Of a stretch of 64,000 nt of DNA, positions 1-10,106 are shown one piece after another. The position numbers were made by a program, and so were the translations under genes. Positions within the stretch are counted from its first letter, which is position 1; each line of letters starts with the position of its first letter. The notes beneath the pieces are model-generated. The model had not been told where the DNA came from. It made no database searches and saw only the letters and a program-made list of their open reading frames with translations. This DNA is from Hygrophila difformis (Eukaryota; Streptophyta; Magnoliopsida; Lamiales; Acanthaceae): positions 24,768,444 through 24,832,443 of the forward strand of contig JAOANR010000010.1 in NCBI GenBank assembly GCA_030278955.1. Direction: 5' to 3'.

Positions 1-565
1 GGTTGAATTGTGGAATTAGGGTTTTGGCATGTAATTTGGGGTTTTGACATTTTCGGCTTAATTCTCGCGAATTAATGGTTGTATGTAGTACTTTGGTGCC
101 ATTTCTATTGTTTAGGAAATATGGGTATGTATATTTGTGCATAAGTTGTGGAATTTCTTGCTAGAACTTGGATTTTTAGGGGAACTATGAAATTTTCGAT
201 TTTGTTGGTGTTATTGGTGTAAAAGTGGTTTCGTTGGTTTTGTTTGTTGACATTAGTGATTATGATTTGTTGTTCAAGCAATTGTTTGGTTTTGTGGTTA
301 ATTGTCATGTGTTCACAACATATTTTTGAACTTTATTTATTGCGCGCACCAGGTGTTCGACAGAATGCCACAATGGGTTTTTTGAATTTGTTTGGGCACA
401 TTCCTTGGTTTGATTCTCTCCCAATATGTATTGGCAAACTATTGGGTCTAAATCCCTCCTAGATTTTTCCCGTTGGAACTTTATATTTATGATGTCTTTA
501 CGTATTTTTGCTTGTGAATTGATGTGTTGAAAATTAGTCTTACCCTTGATTTTGGGTGTTCGCAG
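1..565 (+). other. Probable 5'-UTR intron (3' part) of the antisense gene of element A
   Basis: The stretch has no convincing ORF. It aligns by eye with 60846-61371 of element B (shared 'cgaatt/cgattt', 'ttgttttg' and 'gtgttcgac' blocks) and ends in ttcgcag directly before the start codon of the plus-strand gene. In element B the matching stretch begins at an AAG|GTATGT donor. I therefore read it as an intron in the untranslated leader. No transcript evidence is available, and the donor for this copy is outside the window. Confidence 0.55.
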
Positions 566-566
566 G

Positions 567-1952
567 ATGTTTCTTTTTCTGTGGTTTATCTTGGCGTTCC
601 TTATGGTCCTTCCGGGGGCCAAGAGACGGGCTTCTCGACTTGATTCTGCTGGCCCTAGCACTGCCGCTCCGGGGATGCCGGATAGTGATGATAGCGGCGG
701 CGATGACGACAGTGAGTCCGAGGAGGACGAGGAGCGAGAGCCGAGGCTCAGGGGTCTCCCTTACGAGGTACGTCCTCGCCGGCATGATCGGTTCCGTTTC
801 CATACGATGGCCTCCCAGGACTTTTATTTCGACGAGCTTCGTCGAAAGAGGGCTTACGTTCCCGAGCGAGGCTTGTATCCCGATCATATGGGCGATGACC
901 GGATCAGTGCCGTGTTGGGGCATCTCCAGTGGACCGGTCTTGCACATCCTCCCGAGGGCGTTGCCTCCGGCTATCTAGCCATGGAGGTTATCGCTAACAT
1001 CAGTGGTCTTGGGGTAGACGACGACCTCTCTCGAGTCTGGGTTCGTGGTCGCTACTTAGACTTCAGTGCTCGTGCGATTAACACCTATTTCGGCCTTCCA
1101 GATGATGGCGCGTTCCGACCGCAGCCAGAGGGTCGGGTTTATGCCCCTGCCTGGGGTGTCTTGTGTACCGAGGTACCCCCGCGGACTGGGGAACCCCACG
1201 AGTTGCGACTGACATCCTTGGATGCCCATTGGCGTGTACTTGCCCAGCTTTGGTTAGGACGCATCCGGCCGATCACCCGTAGTCATATTGTCATAGATCA
1301 CGTCTTTGAGACTATCTGCTTTATCGCGCGGGGCGGCCGGGTAAATGTGGGCGCTTGCATTGCGGACAACCTGAGGGGGTTACGACGGGGGCGAGGGAGT
1401 AGGGTGATTACTCACGCACACCTCATTTGTGGCTTGTGCGCTGCCCAGGGGATCCGCACGTCTCCCGAGACGGACCCCTATCCTTTAGCTCCAGGTGAGC
1501 ACTACCGTGTTCCGTCTTATGCCGCCCGGCGCAGCACTTTGCGTCGTGGAGCGCCTCGGGCTATACTGCACCCGCATCCTGAGGATGGTGGTCTGATCTT
1601 AGTTGTTCCTCCTGAGCGACCACTTCCTCCTCCTGTGGTTCCACAGCAGGGTGTGGTTCCACCGCGGGGTCAGGACATGACGCAGATGCTCCAGATGATG
1701 CAGGAGATGCGCATCAGTATGGATGCCGGGTTTGCAGCTGGGCAGGCTCGCTATGACGCTTTGGGTGCTAGGATGGATCACTATCAGGATCGCTTTGACG
1801 CCTTGGATGCTAGGATGGATCTGTATCAGGATCGTATGGACACGCTTACTGTGAGACAGGCGGAGCAGCAGGCCACTTTGACAGACATGTATGCCTACAT
1901 GCGTCAGATGGATGACTACATGCGTCGCCGGTTCCCTCCTCCTGATCAGTGA
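567..1952 (+). CDS. Antisense extra gene of Tekay-like element A (putative plant transposon protein family)
   Basis: The reading frame is open for 461 residues. It opens with a hydrophobic N-terminus (residues 1-16) and an acidic Asp/Glu tract (about 39-57). A conserved core (about 81-300) carries FSARAINTYFGLPDD and HIVIDHVFETICFI. A proline-rich linker (347-368) and a C-terminal coiled coil built of repeated ALDARMDLYQDR-like units follow. The core resembles the 'putative plant transposon protein' domain (Pfam Transposase_32 type); this is recognition by eye, not a search. I chose ATG 567 because it follows an intron-like acceptor and because the homologue at 61373 starts at the matching ATG. 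The gene runs opposite to its host element and converges with the small ORF at 2256-2582. No catalytic motif is seen and its function is unknown. Confidence 0.8.
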   Translation: MFLFLWFILAFLMVLPGAKRRASRLDSAGPSTAAPGMPDSDDSGGDDDSESEEDEEREPRLRGLPYEVRPRRHDRFRFHTMASQDFYFDELRRKRAYVPERGLYPDHMGDDRISAVLGHLQWTGLAHPPEGVASGYLAMEVIANISGLGVDDDLSRVWVRGRYLDFSARAINTYFGLPDDGAFRPQPEGRVYAPAWGVLCTEVPPRTGEPHELRLTSLDAHWRVLAQLWLGRIRPITRSHIVIDHVFETICFIARGGRVNVGACIADNLRGLRRGRGSRVITHAHLICGLCAAQGIRTSPETDPYPLAPGEHYRVPSYAARRSTLRRGAPRAILHPHPEDGGLILVVPPERPLPPPVVPQQGVVPPRGQDMTQMLQMMQEMRISMDAGFAAGQARYDALGARMDHYQDRFDALDARMDLYQDRMDTLTVRQAEQQATLTDMYAYMRQMDDYMRRRFPPPDQ

Positions 1953-2255
1953 CTTTATGTTTCCTATTTATGTTTTATCTAGACTCGTGTTAGCAGCTGT
2001 TGGTTTAGTATTTTCCATTTGTGTTTTCAGTTAGACTTGGTTTGGTATTTCTTTTAGGATGTTTTACTGTGACGTTACTATGATTCCGTGCCTGTCTCTG
2101 TTTGTACTGCATAGTTTGATGCATCGTGCGTTTTTATGTTTTTATAATTCCGGATTTAAATTTATCTAAATAGATAAATCTTTCATTTTATTTCCTTAAA
2201 AGGAATTTTTAGTACAAGTGATAGGATATACCAAAATAGGATACTCCTACCATTT

Positions 2256-2582
2256 CTAGGCGTCCTCCGGCACAGTGGTAGGATCCTCTTCCGGATCTTC
2301 CTCCACTGGACTTGACGGTAGTAGGTCATCGAAAATGCGGTTCAAGTCATCCCCATGAGCATCAACAAGCTCCTTTAGACATAGATTTTGTGTAGTAAGG
2401 GTTTGGATTTGGTCTTCGAGCTCGTTTATGTGGTGGTGGTCCGCCTCTCTTAAGTTTCCCATATGGTGCAGATTTGCCTCCAATTGGGCCATACGATGTT
2501 CCATTTGTTGTATGGTTTGTTGGGAATCAAAGTGAGCGTTCATCATTTTGATCATTAAGTTCATCATGTCTTGGTTAGCCAT
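2256..2582 (-). CDS. Small coiled-coil protein in the leader of element A
   Basis: This 108-residue ORF runs in the sense direction of element A between the 5' LTR and the rest of the internal region. It starts MANQDMMNLMIKMMNAH, continues as a heptad-rich helix (HRMAQLEANL, INELEDQIQTL) and ends in an acidic tail (EEDPEEDPTT). The homologue at 63017-63352 in element B keeps the start, the block NLREADHH, the block QTLTTQNL and the acidic tail. Conservation between two element copies suggests a real protein, perhaps an oligomerising partner of Gag or of the antisense-gene product. That role is inference. I do not recognise a named family. Confidence 0.65.
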   Translation of the reverse strand: MANQDMMNLMIKMMNAHFDSQQTIQQMEHRMAQLEANLHHMGNLREADHHHINELEDQIQTLTTQNLCLKELVDAHGDDLNRIFDDLLPSSPVEEDPEEDPTTVPEDA

Positions 2583-2639
2583 CTAGCGCAAGGAAAAGAT
2601 CTAGGTTATAACATAACGCTTCTAGGTTCTCTAAGGTAT

Positions 2640-3129
2640 AGAAATGCAATATGCACATGTAGTGATGATCCCCCCTGAAAAAAAAAAAAAATTTTATGTA
2701 TATATTTATTTATCCATGGGTTTTAAAAAAATAAATTTATTCCATGGATAGATTAAAATAAGGATAAAAGGTTTGGGCCACTATATTGGGCCGAAAGAAA
2801 TAATGTATTTGGGCTTTAAATAAAACAAGGCTATTGGGCCAAGATAATTTCTTGGGCCTCAAAAAAAAATTTTGGGCTAAAAATTTGGGCTTTAACTTCA
2901 AAATAATAATTGGGATCTTTAAAACATATTACTAGTTTAGAAATGATGTCTTTAAAAATAATAATACTTGAAAATAATAGTTTAAAAAAATATTCCGAGC
3001 TCTTTAAAATAGTAGTTTTAAAATATTCTGGGCTCTTTAAAATATAATAGCTTCAAAATAAACCGGGCTCTGATACCACTCTTGGTATCAGATATTTTCT
3101 TTAAAATAAATAGCTTTAAAATAGCCTGG
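2640..3129 (-). other. A/T-rich leader of element A without a gene
   Basis: No coding region is seen. Between about 2770 and 2895 there is a cluster of tgggc(c/t) hexamers, six or more copies, in an otherwise A/T-rich stretch. A second primer-site-like string (gctctgatacca) lies at 3067-3078, upstream of the one adjoining the LTR. Confidence 0.5.
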
Positions 3130-3141
3130 GCTCTGATACCA
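3130..3141 (-). promoter_or_regulatory. Primer binding site of element A (initiator Met tRNA type)
   Basis: On the minus strand TGGTATCAGAGC lies three bases inside the LTR edge. This is the usual plant primer site complementary to the 3' end of initiator methionine tRNA. It fixes the LTR at 3145-6532 as the 5' LTR of a minus-strand element. Confidence 0.9.
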
Positions 3142-3482
3142 TATTGTAACACCCCGGATTTGATAACCCAGGCCGGGATGCCACCGCCACACCTCTCTAG
3201 CAAGACACGGTTTCTCCGAGCTTACTATAGAGATGTAAGGCTATGGTTTTTCAGGATTTAAAATATTCAAGTAGCCCATTCATAGATAATTTAAAAATAC
3301 TACATCAGAGTTGCAGCGAGAATATATAAAATAGCAGCGGAAGTATAGTGTATGCAGCGGAAATTGAAATATAGGGCCGACATGGCCAAACCACGGGTTG
3401 AACAGACCCGTTCATGCAAGTCACGTAAAATAAATAACTAAGTATCCAAATGATCCCCCAATGAATGATCATGCTTCGTACT

Positions 3483-3543
3483 CTGTAACAGAAAAAAAAT
3501 GAACAACGGGTTTTATCAGTATTATAAAAATACTGAGTAAGTT
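3483..3543 (-). promoter_or_regulatory. LTR stem-loop with 3'-splice-like signal (element A)
   Basis: Read on the minus strand: ACTTACT, then a perfect 6-bp hairpin CAGTAT/ATACTG (3517-3535), then a T-rich tract and a TTACAG acceptor-like end (about 3484). The same order recurs at 8801-8853, 54103-54155 and 55837-55890. Function is inferred only. Confidence 0.45.
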
Positions 3544-3891
3544 AATCCTTACATGACAATCAAGGGGTTAGATTTTTAGTAATTAAGATAAATCTTTTTG
3601 CCATGCATAAAAACATTTTAAAAAGAATGCGAAGATAATGCATACTTTAAATACACATTTAAATTTCATAATTTAAAACTTAAGCATGGGCAATTATTTA
3701 AGACATGATTTAAAAACATGATTAATGCCGTAAGTATGTAAATAAAATTTTGAGCTTTAAAAATATTTCACCGATACGCCACCATCAAAACGATATTTAG
3801 ATTTAGCCGGTAATCCGGCGGCCGCAGCCAGTTTCGTAAAATCTCAGCTTTTTAATATATTTCCCGTTACGCCATTATCTCAACAATATAT

Positions 3892-4397
3892 AGCCGGTGA
3901 TCCGGCGGCCTCAGCCAATTTCATAAGTAACATCTCATCTAGCCGGTGATCCGGCGGCCGCAGCCTATACGCCATACCCAGTACCACTCCGTCGAGCCTC
4001 GAGTAACCCATACGGATACACTCGAGAGGGTAGGCAGTTGGTCTCTTGTGACCAAATAGGCCATATCCAGTACCGCTCCGTCGAGCCTCGAGTAACCCAT
4101 ACGGATACACTCGAGAGGATAGGCACAACATAATAACGGCAGATATCAATAGTAACAGTTAGCCGGTGTTCCGGCGGCCTCAGCCAATTTCATAAGTAAC
4201 ATCTCATCTAGCCGGTGATCCGGCGGCCGCAGCCTATACGCCATACCCAGTACCACTCCGTCGAGCCTCGAGTAACCCATACGGATACACTCGAGAGGGT
4301 AGGCAGTTGGTCTCTTGTGACCAAATAGGCCATATCCAGTACCGCTCCGTCGAGCCTCGAGTAACCCATACGGATACACTCGAGAGGATAGGCACAA
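3892..4397 (-). repeat. Tandem duplication in LTR A (unit 269 bp, with internal sub-repeats)
   Basis: Two copies of a 237-bp block start at 3892 and 4161 (offset 269). Each block holds two copies, about 97 bp apart, of a segment with CAGTACC(A/G)CTCCG, GTCGAGCCTCGAG and ACTCGAGAG. That gives four copies in all. LTR B has a single related copy near 56190-56290. Confidence 0.9.
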
Positions 4398-4912
4398 TAT
4401 AAGTTGCCGTGGTGTTGATTTTTCTTTTCGCGCGTGATAGTCATAGCCGTTTTGGCACAAATTGCACAATTAGGAGGGCACCCTGCAGAGCACTCACCCC
4501 CTAAATTTTTATGTAACCGATATCGTTTCAACTTTAGTATAACGGGATTTTCAAAAATATAGCTTTATTGTATCACGCAATTTCGATCGTTGTTTAAAAG
4601 ATTTCAAAAATCGATCGATGACACAGTTTACGCCTTTTCAGTTTAAAAATCCATTTCTTAGGCGATTGATCTGAAATTTTCACAGTAGCTCAAAAACATC
4701 CCAATGAACAACTTTCATGTTTTGAGTTTTTCGTAAAAACGATGGGAAGTATGTCAAAAATCAAGTTTTCTACTCAAATAGTAAGCTGTCAGGATTCAGG
4801 TTTGACACATCTCAAAGATTTGACTTTTTAACATATCAAATGAGCTTCAAAAATTCTGAAATTTTATATGCACATACTAGACATGATTATATGCAACTTT
4901 TGTTTAGAACTC

Positions 4913-5252
4913 AAAGATTGAATCGGACTAGAAATGATAGGAATAGGCTCATCAAGTTCGGTTAAGAAATCTGTGAACTTTTGAAAGTTCTTTAAAACGC
5001 AGAATATGTCCGATTCGGTTTGGGGTTTCAAAACTTGATGAAAAATTCTGAAATTTTACAGAGGTATTCAAGACTCATAGATCTATAACTTTTGTTTAGA
5101 TCCTGAAGATTGGTTCGGACTAGAAATGATAGAAATATGCTCATCAAGTTCGGATAAGAAATCTGAAAATTCTGGAAAGATCTTAAAACGCAGAATATGT
5201 TCGACTTGATTTGGGGTACCAAGACTTGATGAAAAATTCTGAAATTTTTACA
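4913..5252 (-). repeat. Direct repeat in LTR A, period about 192 bp
   Basis: Two imperfect copies share ggactagaaatgatag (4925 and 5117), ctcatcaagttcgg, aaaacgcagaatatg and cttgatgaaaaattctg (5034 and 5225). No gene is present. Confidence 0.8.
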
Positions 5253-6537
5253 CAATATAGTTTAAGATCTTAGGATCAAAATCTTAGTTTTGAGTTTTCA
5301 GTTTTGAACGCTCGAAGTAAGAGTTTTGTTCGGATTTCAGAAAATATGTAGATTGGGGTTTTTTAGGTTCGATTTTAACGTTTCGTTTAAGATTCAATGT
5401 TTCGGATATCTTCAAACCACCCGTATTGATATGTAAGTTATCAACTTACAGAGAGTGAGTTCCTTGAACGTTCTAAGGTTGATCGATTTGTCCAAAATCG
5501 CCACGAACGAATCTACGCAACACGTTCTTCTTCTCCTTTGGCTACGAACGTGTTTGTAAGTAAAGATTCGTAAGTTAGAAGGTTGATTATGATTTTAAAG
5601 CAATAAGGAAAGTTGATTGACACCTTACCAACAATCCAATGTCTGCAAATCCTTGATCTCCACACCACCTTGGTAGGACTTGCTTGCCGGAATGTTCGCC
5701 GGAAGTTCGCCGGAAGGTGTTTGGCTTAGAGAGAGTTTTTGGAGAGTTTGGGAGTGAATGATTGCTTAGAATGGCTGAGAATGGAGGTATGATTGATTAC
5801 ATATCGTCCAAATAATGTTCCCTCCCGTGATAGATCGGATTCCCAGCCTAGGGGTCAAGGAATATGGCAAGAAAGTCGCCAAAACGCGACAATGGCTGTT
5901 GTCAGGACGTTGGCGCGGGGTTGGCGCGCGAATCGGCCAAAGTCCGCGCCGGGTGCGCGCCACCGAACGCGACAAACGCGTCTGTCGTCCCATGCGGGGT
6001 TGGCGCGGGGTTCTCACAATTCCCGCGCGGACAGCGCGCCAAACACGCCTGGACTTCGGTCCGGGCGGGGTCGTGCGATCCGTCGTGCTTTTCCTCCTCT
6101 CTTTCGGACTTCTATCCTCCTACGTTTTCGGGCTCGATTTTTCGGGTCATTCTCGGGTCATAAATCCTTATCTTAAGTTTATCTTGACTCAAATGAATTT
6201 CATGTTTGAAATCTTAAGTTCGTCGGTCTCGGTTTCGTCGGCTTCTAATCCGTCGTCTTTTTATTCCCGTGTAATTCGACTTCACGGGTTCTTGGAATTA
6301 AAATTCTTTTCCTTTATAAACTTAACTCCAATTATTTTTACTCAATTCATGGAATGTCTTCGGGCTTCCTTTCCCTCTTTTATTCCATTTTGAATTTAAA
6401 TCTATCGGCGTTTCATTTCCGAGCAATAATTTATTGTGATAAATTATTTTCTTCTTCTCGGAAATATTTCAACATTGATCGGAATAAATTTTTATTCCCT
6501 TGGACGTTGATAGAAAAATCTGGGGTGTTACAGTAAC

Positions 6538-9483
6538 AATTATCCCAAATTAAGGATTCGGAGCCTTTAATTATTTGATTATTGGTGTCAAATTACTAAA
6601 TAAAATTTATCCCATTAAATCCGTAAGTTTAAATTTTAAGTGTTAAGAATTATTAAGTCCATAGTTTAGATTAATTAGTTGGTTGGATAAAATTGGGCCA
6701 GTAAATTGTATGACCCAACAAGTAAAAGAAGAGAGCAAAAATAAAAGCCCAATACACAAACCAATTAGGCCCAATCCAAACTCTGGCCCAATCCCTAAAC
6801 CAAACCCTAACCCTAAAAAAGAGCTACTGCCGCCGCCCCCCAGCTCCGGCGCCGCTCTCGCCGCCGGCGAGATTCCGGCGAAACTCCGGCCGCCCACCAT
6901 CTCCGGCCAACACCTCCCTTAAAACCCAAAAATCCGGATCTCGAGCCATCTCCGCCACCGCCGGACGGCAACCCTTCACCACCATCTATTTTCCACAAAA
7001 GTCCGGCCACAGGTGCCGCCGCCTCCACAGCCACCATCTCCGCCGCCGAGGCCTCCCTTCCCATATCCGGCCACCAAGCACAACCACTGCCTCCGCCGCC
7101 TTTTTTTTTTCCCATCTCGAGCCACCACCCGCAGCCACTACACCACCACCATCTCGCTTCGCCACCACCGCCCTCCTCTATTCTCCCGCCACCGCGGCCA
7201 CAGCCGTCGACCACCACCACCACCATTTTTCAAATCCCACGGCCACCGCCGCTCTCTTTTCCGGCCAACACCACCATCGGCCACTTCTCCATCTCCCTCC
7301 TCCGAGCCACCACCCGCAACCACCACAGCCACGGCCGCCGCATCGCCACCACCACCCGCGGCTGCCGACACCAAACCACCACCACCACCGATACTCCTCC
7401 TCAATCCCCAACAACAAACCACAATCAAAATAAAAAAAGAAGAAGAATAGAAAGAGAGAGAGAGGTCCGAGAGTGAGAGAGGGAGCCAATGCCGCTGCCA
7501 CTGCCGCCTGACCGCCGCCGTCGCCGCCGCTCACGGCCGTCGGTTCCTGCCGCCGCTGTGGTGGCCACCAAGTCACCATCCCCATCTTTTTTTTTCCAAT
7601 CCAAATATTAATCAAAACCACAAAACAAAGAAAAAGAGAGGAAAAGAGATAGAGAAGAAGAGAGCCATTGTCGGCAACCAGTCGCCATCACCGCTGTCTC
7701 CATCGTCGGTAACCGGTCGCCATTGCCGTTGTCTCCATCGCCGGGTGTGGACAGATTTAGTGTGGGCATGGGCTAAAGAAAAAAAAAAATGGTGGAGGAT
7801 GGGGAAGGGAGAGGTAGACATAGGTATGGTAGTGGGGCTACTAGTTGTTTTTTTTGTATTAATGAGGAAGACTTTGTCTATAAAAGACTATCCCCAAACC
7901 CTTTAATCAGTTCACCTCCACCTTCCCAACTTTTCAGTATTGATATTTCATTTCCAGCTATTTTATTTATTTTTTTTTTCTTTTCTTCTTCTTCTTTTCC
8001 ATCCTGTAAGGTTAGCTATTAAGTCATTTTAGTTCTGCCATTTTGAGAGCAGTAGGAAGATTTCAGAAATTATCCGGTAAGAATTAATAGAATTGAAAAA
8101 AAAATGTATAGTTATTATTTATTCTAAAATACTATTATATTATACTAAATTAATGTTAAAATGTTTACTAGCCAAATAGCTGAAAAAGGAGTATCTGCTC
8201 GTAGCCGGTGCGTGTGTCATACCCATTTCGCCACGGTAACTGTAAGTGGATTTTTACTCTTTGGAGTAAAGCCAAATTTATTTTAGCTTAAGCATAAATT
8301 AAATACCGGTTTATTATATTTTAAATTTATGCTTATTGCTCCCTACTGTTTTTGGATTATTGGTATGCTATTTTTAATGTGCCTTATAAATTATTGCAAC
8401 AATTCCTATGATTTTGGGAATTCCATTGTTACGGGGTTGGAACTGTGTGTGGATCTTGCCACCACCGCCGCCGTTGTGTGCATACAATGCCACTCGGGAA
8501 AAGTGGGAAAACGGAACGATACCACTCCTTATTCCAAGTGGATGAAGGAAATTTCCTACCTTTACCACAACCCTTGAATGCGCATGTGAGACTGGGTATT
8601 CGATTCACGAACCCCTCTCAATTGGCATGTTGGCTGAGATAATTATATTTCTCGGTGACACATATTGTTATATTGTCTGTTCCCGGGATTAGATTAATAT
8701 TGCATTTATGTTCACAATATTCTCGTTTTAGCATACCATTACCATAACTGTTATTTTTAAATCATTTCTGCAACCCGATCTCCTCTGGGAGTAAGGGTCT
8801 ACTTACTCAACGATTATTTTTCGCTGACCCTACACTTTCATGATCCTTTTCAGGTTTTGACATCTGTGAGGACCAGTAAGCATTTGCATCATCGGGCACG
8901 GTTTGGGTTATTTTAAATGCCTTTATCTTAAGTATAAGTGATATATAATATTTTGAACCTCCTTGTCGGGGCAAACAACTTGGCATATGATCAGTTATTA
9001 ACTCGAGGACGTATAATTTGGGGTGGTACCCACTTATGTAAGTTTCTACGCCCCAATACTTTTAATATGCAACGGACGATGGTATTCTTCAAATTGTATG
9101 GTAAATTTCCCTTTTTAAACCAAGAATATCTCTTATCTTTTTACATAGTTGTCATTGAGCTCTTTTAAGAGACATGTTAACTTATTTTTGGTCACTGTGC
9201 CAAAACTCCTATTTAAAGCTCATTTTATACGTTATAGTGTTACGAGCTTTCTTTTTCCGAAAGTCTTGTGCAACACTATTGACGTATTATTTAAACTCTG
9301 AAATTCCGAGATCACGATATATGCTCAATAGTTAGCATATATGTTCAACTCCGAATGACATGTAAAATGATGTGAGCTAGCCTTAGCGTATTCCGGGTAG
9401 TCCGGAATACGTGGCGGTAACACCGATCCCTTGTTTCCACACTTTGCTTCCGTTGTGCTTTTAGGAAAAATGGGGGTGTTACA
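6538..9483 (+). mobile_element. Remnant of a second Tekay-like LTR (G), 3' part
   Basis: The segment starts just after LTR A and its presumed TSD, and ends at 9483 in GGGGTGTTACA, the right end of Tekay-type LTRs. Its left part would lie beyond element A, outside the window. It holds a CCG-rich tract (about 6827-7420) and CT/GA-rich tracts to about 7670. A TATA-like ctataaaag lies near 7879. The same hairpin plus splice-like signal seen in the other Tekay LTRs is at 8801-8853. The proline-rich open frames on both strands at 6800-7620 follow from CCG repeats and are not called genes. Confidence 0.65.
8801..8853 (+). promoter_or_regulatory. LTR stem-loop with 3'-splice-like signal (LTR G)
   Basis: ACTTACT (8801-8807) is followed by the imperfect stem TCAACGA/TCGCTGA (8807-8813 with 8821-8827). 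About 26 bases further on is ccttttcag, ending at 8853. The layout matches 3483-3543, 54103-54155 and 55837-55890. Confidence 0.4.
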
Positions 9484-9489
9484 ACGACA

Positions 9490-9735
9490 CCATTACCGAC
9501 CCCAAATTTGGGGTCGGTAATATCTTGGTAGGTGGATTTTGGCCAACAAAAATTCGTGGGGTCGGTAATGGTGGTGACCCCACTACCGACCACAATGTGG
9601 TCGGTAGATTTACCGACCCCAGTTACCGACCCCACTGGTAGTCGGTAACAGGTGACCAGGGATCTCGTGGACCAGGAGTTACAGACCCAGTTAGGGTCGG
9701 TAAATTGTGGTCGGTAGTGGGGTCGGTACCCAACT
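9490..9735. repeat. CACTA subterminal repeats
   Basis: About eleven copies of TTACCGACCCC or its reverse complement, in both orientations, lie within 245 bp. One copy reads CACTACCGACC (9574-9584). Such arrays are the binding sites of TNPA-type proteins in known CACTA elements. Confidence 0.75.
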
Positions 9736-10106
9736 GAATTTGTGATCAGAAATGGCTGTTTTGAAAGCCATCCCTCCTGCCACATCCAAACAATAGCAAC
9801 AAATCAACAAGCCAAACATTACCACATCTACTACATTACAAACATCAACAAATGCATATATATAAACTTCAACTGTTTCATTATCACACAAATCCGTCAA
9901 ATTCTACAATAACAAGTCTAAATATCAAACTTCCAACATCCAAAATATCAACACAAATATAACGAAGTTTGACAACAACTCCAATTGCAAGTCTACCAAA
10001 ATCCCAACATCCCAACATCAAAAAACACAAGTCGCAATTATTTATTCACTTCTAACATTTGAAATGAAGACAAAAGTATCATACTAACCAAAAGAGAGAA
10101 ATGTAA

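Larger units (their letters stand above)
1..3144 (-). mobile_element. Internal region of Tekay/Del-like Ty3 element A (5' side)
   Basis: This is the internal DNA next to the 5' LTR of a minus-strand Ty3/gypsy element that continues left of the window. Reading from the LTR leftward it holds a primer binding site, an A/T-rich leader, a small sense ORF and an antisense gene. The order and sequence match 60830-63716 of element B, so the two are members of one family. The gag and pol of element A, if present, lie outside the window. Orientation rests on the initiator-Met-type primer site directly inside the LTR edge at 3145. Confidence 0.8.
3145..6532 (-). mobile_element. 5' LTR of Tekay/Del-like element A (3.39 kb)
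   Basis: The LTR is bounded by TGTAACACCCC at the left and GGGGTGTTACA at the right, the terminal repeats typical of Tekay/Del chromoviruses. The right flank begins gtaac; the partner duplication would be outside the window. The LTR contains tandem repeats (3892-4397, 4913-5252), a hairpin plus splice-like signal (3483-3543) and a CpG-rich tract (about 5880-6060) with many GCGCG strings. Overlapping open frames in 5793-6393 come from this CpG-rich composition, and I do not call them genes. It is alignable in blocks with the LTR at 55477-58062 but much diverged from it. Confidence 0.9.

Noticed and set aside
5793..6393. Three overlapping plus-strand frames in LTR A
   Set aside because: They come from the CpG-rich tract of the LTR. 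The matching place in LTR B has no conserved frame.
6800..7660. Several overlapping 60-150-codon frames on both strands, rich in Pro, Ser, Thr or Gly and Trp
   Set aside because: They are translations of CCG/CCA repeats in LTR G. Every frame is open because stop codons are rare in such sequence, and no motif or conserved start is present.
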